Part shown: positions 34,705 through 43,990 of the stretch, in pieces
Numbering within the stretch: the stretch's first letter is position 1
Layout of the letters: the number at the start of each line of letters is the position of its first letter
Source: Turicibacter faecis
Lineage (GTDB): Bacteria > Bacillota_I > Bacilli_A > MOL361 > Turicibacteraceae
Assembly (NCBI RefSeq): GCF_037076425.1
Contig: NZ_AP028127.1
Coordinates: 588,001 to 652,000 of the forward strand
Direction of reading: 5' to 3'
DNA: 64,000 bases
Translations under genes and position numbers: made by a program
The notes under the pieces: model-generated
Databases searched by the model: none
What the model was told of the DNA's origin: nothing
Seen by the model: only the letters and a program-made list of their open reading frames with translations

Positions 34705-36525
34705 ATGTCAGAATATCGTGCGCATGTTTTGATTTGTGGAGGAACGGGTTGTACGTCTTCACGATCAAAAGAGATTAAACAAGCATTAGAGGAAAAATTA
34801 GAAGAGCTCGGACTTGACGAGGAAGTCAAAGTGACGATGACGGGGTGCTTTGGCTTATGTGAAGCGGGACCGATTATGATTGTCTATCCAGAAGGTGTTT
34901 TTTATTCTAAGGTAAAGGTAAGCGATGTAGATAAGATTGCAACGGAGCACTTATTAAAAGGACGAATTGTTAAAGAGTTACTTTATAAGGAAGCATTAGT
35001 TGATGGTGAGGTTAAATCCGTCAATGAAGTCGAGTTTTATGCAAAACAAACCCGATTAGCTTTAAGAAATTGTGGGAAAATTAACCCTGAAAATATTGAT
35101 GAGTACATTGCTTACGATGGATATAAGGCATTAGCCAAGGCATTAACTGAAATGACACCTGAGGAAATTATTGATCAAATTAAAACATCAGGTTTACGCG
35201 GTCGTGGGGGTGGAGGATTTCCAACCGGATTGAAGTGGGAGTTTACCTATAAGGCAAAAGGAGATCAAAAATATGTGGCTTGTAATGCCGATGAAGGTGA
35301 CCCAGGAGCCTTTATGGATCGCTCTATTTTAGAGGGAGATCCGCATGCCGTTTTGGAGGCTATGGCTATTGCAGGATATGCCGTAGGTGCTAATACGGGG
35401 TATATTTATGTTAGAGCAGAGTACCCTATTGCGGTTAAACGATTGCAGATTGCCATTGAACAAGCCCATGAATACGGAATGCTAGGGGAAAATATTTTTA
35501 ATACAGGTTTTAATTTTGATATTGAATTACGTTTAGGTGCAGGGGCATTTGTTTGTGGTGAAGAAACAGCTCTTATCGAATCGATTGAAGGAAAGCGGGG
35601 AATGCCGCGTCCACGTCCACCTTTTCCAGCGGTTAAAGGGGTATGGGGAAAACCAACATTATTGAATAATGTTGAGACGTATGCGAATGTGTCGCAAATT
35701 ATTTTAAATGGGGGCGAATGGTTTTCAAGTATTGGAACTGAACGCTCGAAGGGAACAAAAGTATTTGCATTAGGTGGAAAAATTAATAATACGGGACTTG
35801 TTGAGATTCCAATGGGAACGACTCTTCGCGAGGTTGTTTACGATATTGGGGGTGGAATTCCGAACGGGAAAAAATTTAAAGCTGCCCAAACAGGAGGACC
35901 ATCGGGAGGATGTTTAACTGAGGAATATTTAGATACGGCCATCGATTTTGATAATTTAGTTTCACTGGGTTCAATGATGGGATCTGGGGGATTAATCGTT
36001 ATGGATGAAGATAACTGCATGGTTGATATCGCCCATTTTTATTTAGATTTTACATGCGATGAATCGTGCGGTAAGTGTACGCCTTGCCGTGAAGGAACGA
36101 AACGTATGAAAGAAATTCTAAAAAAAATCACGGAGGGAAAAGGTGAACTTAAAGATTTGGATGAGCTCGAACACTTAGCAAAATATATTAAGGAAAATTC
36201 GCTATGTGGTTTAGGTCAATCTGCTCCGAATCCTGTATTGTCAACATTACGCCATTTTAAAGAGGAATATTTAGCGCACGTTGTTGATAAACGTTGTCCG
36301 GCAGGAGTTTGTTCAAATTTATTAGAGTATTATATCACTGAGAAATGCATCGGTTGTGGTTCATGTGCGAGATCTTGTCCAGTGCACTGCATTCAACCTA
36401 TTGGGGAAGTTGTGAATGCTAAAACAGGACGTCGTCGCCATGTGATTGACCCAGAGGCGTGTATTAAATGTGGTTCTTGTATGGCCCACTGTCCGACTAA
36501 AATTAGTGCAATTATTAAACGATAG
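34705..36525 (+). CDS. NADH-dependent [FeFe]-hydrogenase, NuoF-like flavin subunit
   Basis: NADH-oxidising subunit of 606 aa (HndC/HydB type). An N-terminal [2Fe-2S] thioredoxin domain (CGGTGCTSS, TGCFGLC) is followed by the NuoF core with the NADH/FMN loop LRGRGGGGFPTGLKW near residue 155, a [4Fe-4S] site CGKCTPCREG near 450, and a C-terminal 2x[4Fe-4S] ferredoxin (CIGCGSCARSC, CIKCGSCMAHC). This is where NADH electrons would enter or leave. It starts 31 bp behind the HndB-like gene and ends 11 bp before the hydrogenase. Confidence 0.93.
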   Translation: MSEYRAHVLICGGTGCTSSRSKEIKQALEEKLEELGLDEEVKVTMTGCFGLCEAGPIMIVYPEGVFYSKVKVSDVDKIATEHLLKGRIVKELLYKEALVDGEVKSVNEVEFYAKQTRLALRNCGKINPENIDEYIAYDGYKALAKALTEMTPEEIIDQIKTSGLRGRGGGGFPTGLKWEFTYKAKGDQKYVACNADEGDPGAFMDRSILEGDPHAVLEAMAIAGYAVGANTGYIYVRAEYPIAVKRLQIAIEQAHEYGMLGENIFNTGFNFDIELRLGAGAFVCGEETALIESIEGKRGMPRPRPPFPAVKGVWGKPTLLNNVETYANVSQIILNGGEWFSSIGTERSKGTKVFALGGKINNTGLVEIPMGTTLREVVYDIGGGIPNGKKFKAAQTGGPSGGCLTEEYLDTAIDFDNLVSLGSMMGSGGLIVMDEDNCMVDIAHFYLDFTCDESCGKCTPCREGTKRMKEILKKITEGKGELKDLDELEHLAKYIKENSLCGLGQSAPNPVLSTLRHFKEEYLAHVVDKRCPAGVCSNLLEYYITEKCIGCGSCARSCPVHCIQPIGEVVNAKTGRRRHVIDPEACIKCGSCMAHCPTKISAIIKR

Positions 36526-36536
36526 GGGGAGGAAAG

Positions 36537-38294
36537 ATGGGAGTCGTTCATATTACTTTAAATGGAATGCCGTATACGGTTCCTGATACGTATACGATTT
36601 TAGAGGCTGCACGCGAGGCAGGGATTAAAATCCCAACCCTTTGTTTTTTGAAAGATTTAAATGAAACAGGTGCTTGTCGAGTGTGCGTTGTTGAAGTGAA
36701 AGGCGCTCGTTCGCTCGTAACGGCATGTAATATGAAAGTGAGCGAGGGAATGGAAATTAAAACACATTCAAAACGTGTGTTAGACGCCAGAAAAATGACC
36801 GTCGAACTTTTACTTGCTAATCACCGTGTCGAATGTACGACATGTGAACGTAATCATGACTGTGAGTTGAAACAATTGTCTAATGATTTAAATTGTGATA
36901 CCCATCGGTTTAGTGGGGAATGCCGAGTTCCATTTTATCGGGATGATTCATATTCCATTGTGAGAGATACATCGAAATGTATTTTATGCGGTCGTTGTGT
37001 TGCCGCCTGTCGTGAAAAAGCAGGGACAGAAGTGTTAGCCTTTAACCAACGAGGCTTTCAAACGTACATTGGACCAGCCTTTGAGATGAGTATGGATCAA
37101 GCAGGGTGTATTCATTGTGGACAATGTATTAATGTTTGTCCAACAGCAGCTCTGTCAGAACATTCAACAATTGATGAGGTCATTCAAGCGATTGATGATC
37201 CAGATAAAGTGGTTGTCTTTCAAGTGGCACCTGCCGTCCGTGCTGCTTTAGGTGAAGAGTTTGGCTTACCAATTGGAACTCACGTTGGGGGAAAAATTGC
37301 GGCAGCCCTTCGTCGAATTGGCGGCCCAACAGCGAAAGTTTTTGATACTAACTTTAGTGCAGATTTAACCATAATGGAAGAGGCCTATGAATTATTAGAT
37401 CGTGTTAAAAATAACGGTGTCTTACCCATGATTACTTCATGTTCACCGGGATGGATTCGATTAGCTGAGCAATATCGACCTGAAATTTTACCGCATCTTT
37501 CTTCATGCAAGTCACCCCAACAAATGTTTGGTGCGATTTTAAAATCTTATTGGGCGGAAAAAAATCAAGTAGACCCAGCTAACATCTATTGTGTTTCGGT
37601 AATGCCATGCATTGCTAAAAAAGGAGAGTTAGAACGAGAAGAGATGAAGACAAACGGCTTGCAGGATGTAGATGCTTCTATCACAACACGTGAACTTGCA
37701 CGAATGATTCGAATGTACGGTCTTGACTTTGTTCATTTACCTGATGAGGCTTTTGATCAACCTTTAAGTGAATACAGCGGGGCTGGAACCATTTTTGGGG
37801 TAACCGGAGGTGTGATGGAGGCCGCCTTAAGAACAGCGGCAGATGTCTTATCTGGACAAAGCCTAGAAGAAATTACTTATCATTCAGTGCGTGGGGTTGA
37901 TGATTTAAAAGAGGCAACTTTAACGGTGGGGGATTTAACATTGAATGTTGCGGTCGTTCATGGTGGAAAGCATGCCTTAGAACTGGTGGATCAAATTTTA
38001 AAAGGTCAAAAACAGTATCACTTTGTAGAAATTATGGGATGTAGTGGTGGATGTGTAGCTGGTGGTGGTCAACCCCATGTACCAGCGTCGCTTTACAATG
38101 CAGGAGTCGATGTGAGAAGTAAACGGGCTCAGGCACTTTATAGTGATGATGAGCGACAACATATCCGAAAATCTCATGAAAATCCAGTTATTTCAGCTTT
38201 ATATCAGGAATATTTAGGCGAACCTAATAGCCATAAGGCACATGAACTCTTACATACAACGTATGTCAAGAGAGATATTTATTCTCAAGACTAG
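36537..38294 (+). CDS. [FeFe]-hydrogenase catalytic subunit, group A
   Basis: H2-evolving/uptake enzyme of 585 aa. N-terminal [2Fe-2S] (CRVCVVEV), His-ligated cluster (HRVECTTCERNHDC), two [4Fe-4S] (CILCGRC, CIHCGQCINVC), then the H-cluster motifs L1 TSCSPGW near residue 300, L2 MPC at 356-358 and L3 CSGGCVAGGGQP at 502-513. A C-terminal small-subunit domain completes it. With the NuoE/NuoF-like subunits it makes the trimeric, probably electron-bifurcating NADH/ferredoxin hydrogenase. The maturases HydE/F/G are not in the window. Confidence 0.95.
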   Translation: MGVVHITLNGMPYTVPDTYTILEAAREAGIKIPTLCFLKDLNETGACRVCVVEVKGARSLVTACNMKVSEGMEIKTHSKRVLDARKMTVELLLANHRVECTTCERNHDCELKQLSNDLNCDTHRFSGECRVPFYRDDSYSIVRDTSKCILCGRCVAACREKAGTEVLAFNQRGFQTYIGPAFEMSMDQAGCIHCGQCINVCPTAALSEHSTIDEVIQAIDDPDKVVVFQVAPAVRAALGEEFGLPIGTHVGGKIAAALRRIGGPTAKVFDTNFSADLTIMEEAYELLDRVKNNGVLPMITSCSPGWIRLAEQYRPEILPHLSSCKSPQQMFGAILKSYWAEKNQVDPANIYCVSVMPCIAKKGELEREEMKTNGLQDVDASITTRELARMIRMYGLDFVHLPDEAFDQPLSEYSGAGTIFGVTGGVMEAALRTAADVLSGQSLEEITYHSVRGVDDLKEATLTVGDLTLNVAVVHGGKHALELVDQILKGQKQYHFVEIMGCSGGCVAGGGQPHVPASLYNAGVDVRSKRAQALYSDDERQHIRKSHENPVISALYQEYLGEPNSHKAHELLHTTYVKRDIYSQD

Positions 38295-38431
38295 GGAGAG
38301 GTTAAAAGAGGGGATTCTACTGAAAGTGAAGGCCGTTATCTTTTCATGAATGGGACCTAGCGTTTGAGTAGGATCCATCGTGTTATAAAAAATCCATTTA
38401 TGAGCAATAATCTTGGGGTGTGACCGAGTGA

Positions 38432-38480
38432 AACTTACGAGGGCTCATGGTAAAACTAATGAGTCCTGTAAGTTTTTTTA
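38432..38480 (+). terminator. Terminator of the hydrogenase operon
   Basis: AACTTAC and GTAAGTT outer stem, GGCTCAT and ATGAGTCC inner stem, then TTTTTTT. Confidence 0.8.
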
Positions 38481-38533
38481 CGAGGTAAAAAAATAATCGT
38501 TATAATGTTTTTTAAAAATAAAAGCAAATAACT

Positions 38534-38561
38534 TTGATAGTTGATAAATGTTAGGTATACT
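38534..38561 (+). promoter_or_regulatory. Distal candidate promoter of nifJ
   Basis: TTGATA, 16-base spacer, TATACT. Confidence 0.5.
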
Positions 38562-38720
38562 AAGAAAGTAAAGATGAAAAAACGTTCCTTTTATCGAATT
38601 AAATCGTTATTTAAGCGAAGGGTAAGAATGGGTTCGATAAGGGGAAAATAAAGGTTTACACCATTAATTGATTATGATGTTAAAAAATGTTAGAATCATA
38701 ATGGAAGCATTTTACTATCA

Positions 38721-38749
38721 TTGTTTTGAAGAGTTAAGTATAGTATAAT
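38721..38749 (+). promoter_or_regulatory. Proximal promoter of nifJ
   Basis: TTGTTT, 17-base spacer, TATAAT, giving a leader of about 30 nt. Confidence 0.65.
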
Positions 38750-38788
38750 GGACATATTTCTAGTTATGAATGAGGGAGGTTAAGTTTT

Positions 38789-41700
38789 ATGTCTAAAGTG
38801 TTCCAATCAATGGACGGATGCCAAGCAGCGGCTTATGTTTCGTATGCATTTACAGAGGTCGCAGGAATTTATCCAATTACGCCGTCAACACCTATGGCGG
38901 AGTATACAGATTTATGGGCATCACAAGGTAAGAAAAATTTATTTGGAGCTCCAGTGAAATTAGTGGAGATGCAATCAGAAGCGGGGGCAGCTGGAACAGT
39001 CCATGGATCGTTACAAGCAGGTGCATTAACAACGACTTATACAGCATCACAAGGGTTATTATTAAAAGTTCCAAACATGTATAAAATTGCGGGTGAATTA
39101 TTACCTGGAGTTATTCACGTATCGGCTCGTGCGATCGCGGCTCAATCATTATCAATCTTTGGGGATCATCAAGATATTTATGCTGCTCGTCAAACAGGAT
39201 TTGCTATGTTATCGACAAGTTCTGTTCAAGAGGTGATGGACCTAGGAGGAATTGCTCACTTAGCAGCGATTAAATCAAGTGTTCCATTCTTACATTTCTT
39301 TGATGGATTCCGTACATCACATGAAATTCAAAAAATCGAAGTGATGGACTATGCAGAGTTAGGAAAATTATTAGATTATGATAAAGTACGTGAATTCCGC
39401 GCTCGTGCGATTAACCCAAATCACCCAGTGACAAAAGGTTCAGCACAAAATGACGATGTTTACTTCCAAACACGCGAAGTTCAAAATAAATATTACGATG
39501 CAGTACCAGCCATCGTTGCAGATTATATGGAGAAAATTAGCGAAATTACAGGTCGCGAGTATAAACCATTTATGTATTATGGGGCAGAAGATGCGACTGA
39601 AATTATCGTAGCCATGGGATCAATCACAGAAACGATTAAAGAAACAGTTGATTATTTAATTAAAAATGAAGGACGCAAAGTCGGGGTTATTACCGTTCAT
39701 TTATACCGTCCATTTAGTTCAGAATACTTTTTCAATGTATTACCAAAAACGGTAGAACGTATTGCGGTTTTAGACCGTACGAAAGAACCAGGGGCAACAA
39801 GTGAGCCATTATGTTTAGATATCCGTTCAATTTTCCATGGCCGTGAAAATGCTCCAAAAATTGTAGGAGGTCGTTTCGGATTATCTTCTAAAGATACAAC
39901 ACCTTCACATATTGTTGCAATCTATGATAATCTATCAGGTGAAATGAAAGATGACTTCACGGTAGGTATTATTGATGATGTGACGTTTAAATCATTACCA
40001 GTTAAAGAAGAAATCATGGTTTTAAATGATGATGTAACCGAAGCGTTATTCTTTGGATTAGGATCAGATGGAACAATTGGTGCTAATAAAAATACAATTA
40101 AAATCATTGGAGAAAATACGGATTTATATGCGCAAGCATATTTCGCCTATGATTCTAAGAAATCAGGTGGATTAACACGCTCTAACTTACGTTTTGGAAA
40201 AGATGTTATCCGTGCGCCTTATTTAGTTTCTACACCAAGCTTCGTTTCATGTTCAATGGATACATACATTGGAAAATATGATATGATTAGCGGATTACGC
40301 CAAGGTGGAACGTTCTTATTAAATACGGTTCATTCAGCAGAAGAGATTGTAGAACACATGCCAAATAGCTTTAAAAAGTTATTAGCACAAAAAGAGGCGA
40401 AATTCTATATTATTGATGCCGTGACATTAGCTAAAGAAATTGGATTAGGACGTCGTACAAATACGATTATGCAATCTGCTTTCTTTAAATTAAATGAACA
40501 AATTATGCCTTACGCTCGTGCGCAAGAATTAATGAAAAAGTATGTAGAAAAATTATATTCACGTAAAGGTGAGGCTATTATTGCGATGAACTTTGCTGCG
40601 ATTGATAAAGGGGCAGAGGGATTAGTAGAAGTTACAGTTGATCCTGCATGGGTGAACTTAGCCGACGAAGAGGTAAAAGTTTCTGAAGGACGCCCTCATT
40701 TCGTAGAAACAATTGCTGATGTGATTAACCATAGTAAAGGAGATACTTTACCTGTTTCAGCATTTGTTGATTATGCGGATGGAACAATGCCAAATGGAAC
40801 AGCGGCCTATGAAAAACGTGGAATTGCAAACTTTGTTCCAAAATGGATTGAGGAAAACTGTATCCAATGTAACCAATGTGCTTACGTATGTCCTCATGCG
40901 GTTATTCGTCCATTCTTAGTGACTGAGGCTGAAAAGGCGCAAGCGCCAGAAGGAACACGTACATTAAAAGCAATTGGTAAAGGATTAGATGGTTTAGAGT
41001 ACTGTATTCAAGTTTCAACATTAGACTGTACAGGATGTGAAGTATGTGCCCACATCTGTCCAGGTAAAAAAGGAAATAAAGCATTAGTTATGGTTCCAAT
41101 TGGTGAAGAGTTAGAAGCAGGGCAAGCTGCTCGTGCGGATTACTTCTTCAACGAAGTGTCTTATAAAGATGATTTATTACCGAAAACAACGGTTAAAGGT
41201 TCTCAATTTGCTCAACCATTATTCGAATTCTCAGGAGCATGTGCAGGATGTGGAGAAACGCCATACATTAGTTTATTAACGCGTTTATTTGGTGATCGTA
41301 TGACTATCGCCAATGCAACAGGATGTTCATCAATCTACGGTGCATCATTCCCTGCAACACCTTATACAACAAACGCTGAAGGGAAAGGTCCTGCATGGGC
41401 GAACTCATTATTCGAAGATAATGCAGAGTTTGGATTCGGTATGCACATTGCAGCAGAAACATTACGTAACCGTATCGGATTATTAATGGAAGAAAATATC
41501 GAAAAAGTTGATGCTGAATTAGCGGGATTATTTACGAAATGGTTAGATAACCGTAATAGTGGAGAAGTAACAAAAGCATTAGCTCCTCAATTAGAGGTTG
41601 CAATTGCAAACTCTTCGAATCAAGAGGTTCAAGAAATTTTAGATTTAAAAGATTACTTAGTTAAACAATCGAACTGGATTATTGGTGGAGATGGATGGGC

Positions 41701-42361
41701 TTATGACATCGGTTATGGTGGATTAGACCACGTTATCGCTAATAATGAAGATGTTAATATTTTAGTTTTAGATACAGAGGTTTACTCGAATACAGGTGGT
41801 CAGTCATCTAAGTCATCGCGTGCCGCTTCAATCGCTAAATTTACAGCGTCAGGTAAAGGTGGTAAGAAAAAAGACTTAGCTGCCATTGCGATGTCATATG
41901 GACACGTTTATGTTGCCCAAGTTTCTCACGGTGCAAATCAAGCACAGGTAATCAAAGCAATGATGGAAGCTGAAAAACATCAAGGTCCATCAATTGTTAT
42001 CGCTTATTCACCATGTATCGCACACGGGATTAAAGGCGGTTTAGCAAACTCAATGAGCCAAGCAAAATTAGCTACTGAATGTGGCTATTGGCCAACATAT
42101 CGTTTCAATCCTGAGTTATTAGAGGCTGGGAAAAATCCATTACAATTGGATTCAAAAGCTCCAAATTGGGATAAATACCGTGACTTCTTAATAAGTGAAG
42201 CTCGTTATGCTCAGGTGACAAAAATTAATCCAGATCATGCAGAGGAGTTGTTAGAGGCTAATCGTAAAGATGCACAACGTCGATTCCGCCAATTACAACG
42301 TATGGCTGCTTTAGACTTCTCAGATGAGGTTGAAGTAGAAGAAACAGTAACTGAAGAATAA
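38789..42361 (+). CDS. nifJ: Pyruvate:ferredoxin (flavodoxin) oxidoreductase
   Basis: Converts pyruvate and CoA to acetyl-CoA and CO2 while reducing ferredoxin; 1190 aa, the full single-chain length. The N-terminal pyrimidine-binding domain has AGIYPITPSTPMAEY, the middle has two [4Fe-4S] ferredoxin motifs (CIQCNQCAYVC, CTGCEVCAHIC), and the C-terminal TPP domain has CAGCGETPYI and GDGWAYDIGYGG. The reduced ferredoxin can feed the hydrogenase upstream. A strong AGGGAGG site and unusually uniform TTA/GTT codon use suggest very high expression. Confidence 0.96.
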   Translation: MSKVFQSMDGCQAAAYVSYAFTEVAGIYPITPSTPMAEYTDLWASQGKKNLFGAPVKLVEMQSEAGAAGTVHGSLQAGALTTTYTASQGLLLKVPNMYKIAGELLPGVIHVSARAIAAQSLSIFGDHQDIYAARQTGFAMLSTSSVQEVMDLGGIAHLAAIKSSVPFLHFFDGFRTSHEIQKIEVMDYAELGKLLDYDKVREFRARAINPNHPVTKGSAQNDDVYFQTREVQNKYYDAVPAIVADYMEKISEITGREYKPFMYYGAEDATEIIVAMGSITETIKETVDYLIKNEGRKVGVITVHLYRPFSSEYFFNVLPKTVERIAVLDRTKEPGATSEPLCLDIRSIFHGRENAPKIVGGRFGLSSKDTTPSHIVAIYDNLSGEMKDDFTVGIIDDVTFKSLPVKEEIMVLNDDVTEALFFGLGSDGTIGANKNTIKIIGENTDLYAQAYFAYDSKKSGGLTRSNLRFGKDVIRAPYLVSTPSFVSCSMDTYIGKYDMISGLRQGGTFLLNTVHSAEEIVEHMPNSFKKLLAQKEAKFYIIDAVTLAKEIGLGRRTNTIMQSAFFKLNEQIMPYARAQELMKKYVEKLYSRKGEAIIAMNFAAIDKGAEGLVEVTVDPAWVNLADEEVKVSEGRPHFVETIADVINHSKGDTLPVSAFVDYADGTMPNGTAAYEKRGIANFVPKWIEENCIQCNQCAYVCPHAVIRPFLVTEAEKAQAPEGTRTLKAIGKGLDGLEYCIQVSTLDCTGCEVCAHICPGKKGNKALVMVPIGEELEAGQAARADYFFNEVSYKDDLLPKTTVKGSQFAQPLFEFSGACAGCGETPYISLLTRLFGDRMTIANATGCSSIYGASFPATPYTTNAEGKGPAWANSLFEDNAEFGFGMHIAAETLRNRIGLLMEENIEKVDAELAGLFTKWLDNRNSGEVTKALAPQLEVAIANSSNQEVQEILDLKDYLVKQSNWIIGGDGWAYDIGYGGLDHVIANNEDVNILVLDTEVYSNTGGQSSKSSRAASIAKFTASGKGGKKKDLAAIAMSYGHVYVAQVSHGANQAQVIKAMMEAEKHQGPSIVIAYSPCIAHGIKGGLANSMSQAKLATECGYWPTYRFNPELLEAGKNPLQLDSKAPNWDKYRDFLISEARYAQVTKINPDHAEELLEANRKDAQRRFRQLQRMAALDFSDEVEVEETVTEE

Positions 42362-42390
42362 TTTCATAAATACGTACTCACACATCAAAA

Positions 42391-42432
42391 ATGTCTAACG
42401 TAGGGGAACCCCTCGCGTTAGACATTTTTTTA
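42391..42432 (+). terminator. Terminator after nifJ
   Basis: ATGTCTAACG and CGTTAGACAT stem with inner GGGG/CCCC, followed by TTTTTT. Confidence 0.88.
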
Positions 42433-42534
42433 TTGGTTAAATTAACGGATTTAGTCAGTCTAGTGGGGTTTTCTCTCCACTCATTAAAAGACAAAAAAGA
42501 ACATCTAAGGGTCATAAAAGAAATAAAAATGTCG

Positions 42535-42548
42535 AGAAAACGTTTTCT
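42535..42548. promoter_or_regulatory. Catabolite-response-element-like palindrome upstream of glgC
   Basis: AGAAAACGTTTTCT is a perfect 14-bp palindrome close to the CcpA cre consensus, differing at the outer TG/CA. It lies 170 bp before the glycogen genes. Confidence 0.4.
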
Positions 42549-42720
42549 TGGTAGGTGATGTGTAACGGGTTACGATAAAACAGAATAATTATGAGGTATG
42601 TGACAAAAGACGATAAAAATACCGAATCTAGCGTGATAATATTAGGTGGTTCGAAGGTGCTAAGTAGTGCTGAATAAAAATTAATGGCCAGCTTAAACGA
42701 TAGAAATGGGGGAATTTTTA

Positions 42721-43986
42721 ATGAAGACTTTAGCTATGATTTTAGCAGGAGGGCGTGGGTCACGCTTAGACATTTTATCACTTGGGAGAGCAAAACCAAG
42801 CGTTCCATTCGCAGGAAAATTTAGAATTATCGATTTCGTATTGAGTAACTGTTCAAATTCAGAAATCTATGATATTGGGATTTTAACTCAATACTTACCT
42901 TTATCATTAAACGAGCATATTGGGGTAGGTCAAGCTTGGGATTTTGACCGTAAAAATACAGGAGTTACATTATTACAACCATGTGAAGGGCATTCATCAG
43001 ATCAATGGTATACAGGAACGGCGGATGCAATTTTACAAAACATTAGTTATATTAAACGTAAAAATCCGGATAATGTTTTAATTTTATCAGGAGATCATAT
43101 TTATAAAATGGATTATCGTCCATTAATTGAACAACACATTAATAACAATGCAGATGTAACCGTTTGTGCACAAGAAGTAGATTGGGCGGAAGCTTCACGT
43201 TTTGGAATTTTAACAGATGATGAGAACGGACGTATTGTAGAATTCGCTGAAAAACCAGCAGAACCTAAAAGTAATTTAGCTTCTATGGGAATTTATGTGT
43301 TTAAAACAGATGTATTAATCAATACATTACAACATCTTAAAAAAGAGGGATTAGATTTTGGTAGCGATGTTATCCCACATTTAATTGAGCATGGACACGT
43401 CTATTCTTACCGCTTCCGTGATTATTGGAAAGATGTTGGAACTTATGAATCATATTTAGAGGCTAACTTAGAATTAACAACAACTGTTGATCAAATTCAA
43501 TTAGACATGTATGATCCAAATTGGATTATTCATACAAAGAGCGAGGAAAAACCAACAGCTAAATTTGGTTCAAAAGCTCAAGTTTGCCAAAGTTTAATTT
43601 CAAATGGATCAATCGTCGCTGGATCAGTTACAAAGTGCGTGGTAAGTCCAGGTGTTCATATTCATCCAAATGCAATTGTTCGTAATAGTATTATTATGAA
43701 TGACACAATTATTGAAGAAGGATGTGTCATTGACGGAGCAATCATTGATAAAGAATGTGTCATCGGTAAAGGAAGTATTATTGGACGCGGAGCAGTATCA
43801 TGTGCAAATGAAGATAAACCAAAAGTATTATCTAGTGGTTTAAATGTTATTGGTAAAGGGGTACGTCTACCTGAGGGAACAATTGTTGAAAGAAACGTTC
43901 GTATCTTCCCACATGTTTCAGAAGAAGACTTCAATGATAAAATCATCACTTGTGGTCGTACAATCTATCCTGCTAAGGAGGCCTAA
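42721..43986 (+). CDS. glgC: Glucose-1-phosphate adenylyltransferase
   Basis: Makes ADP-glucose from glucose-1-phosphate and ATP, the committed step of glycogen synthesis; 421 aa. N-terminal nucleotidyltransferase motifs LAGGRGSRLD, SGDHIYKMDY and the FAEKPAEP loop, then a left-handed beta-helix C-terminus (repeats such as IHPNAIVRNSIIMNDT). No GlgD partner gene is adjacent, unlike in many Firmicutes. The start is ATG 42721, 8 bases after GGGGG; the in-frame ATG at 42706 overlaps that site. glgA begins 4 bp downstream. Confidence 0.95.
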   Translation: MKTLAMILAGGRGSRLDILSLGRAKPSVPFAGKFRIIDFVLSNCSNSEIYDIGILTQYLPLSLNEHIGVGQAWDFDRKNTGVTLLQPCEGHSSDQWYTGTADAILQNISYIKRKNPDNVLILSGDHIYKMDYRPLIEQHINNNADVTVCAQEVDWAEASRFGILTDDENGRIVEFAEKPAEPKSNLASMGIYVFKTDVLINTLQHLKKEGLDFGSDVIPHLIEHGHVYSYRFRDYWKDVGTYESYLEANLELTTTVDQIQLDMYDPNWIIHTKSEEKPTAKFGSKAQVCQSLISNGSIVAGSVTKCVVSPGVHIHPNAIVRNSIIMNDTIIEEGCVIDGAIIDKECVIGKGSIIGRGAVSCANEDKPKVLSSGLNVIGKGVRLPEGTIVERNVRIFPHVSEEDFNDKIITCGRTIYPAKEA

Positions 43987-43990
43987 GCCG

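Larger units (their letters stand above)
38295..38788. other. Intergenic region between the hydrogenase and nifJ
   Basis: About 490 bp with a 10-bp imperfect stem GGATTCTACT/AGTAGGATCC (38312-38321 and 38367-38376) just behind the hydrogenase gene, then a strong terminator and two promoters for nifJ. No ORF supported. Confidence 0.5.

Noticed and set aside
43844-43990. Longer GlgA N-terminus from the ATG inside glgC
   Set aside because: The extension is glgC DNA read in another frame. GTG 43991 has a good AAGGAGG site and gives the normal GlgA start.
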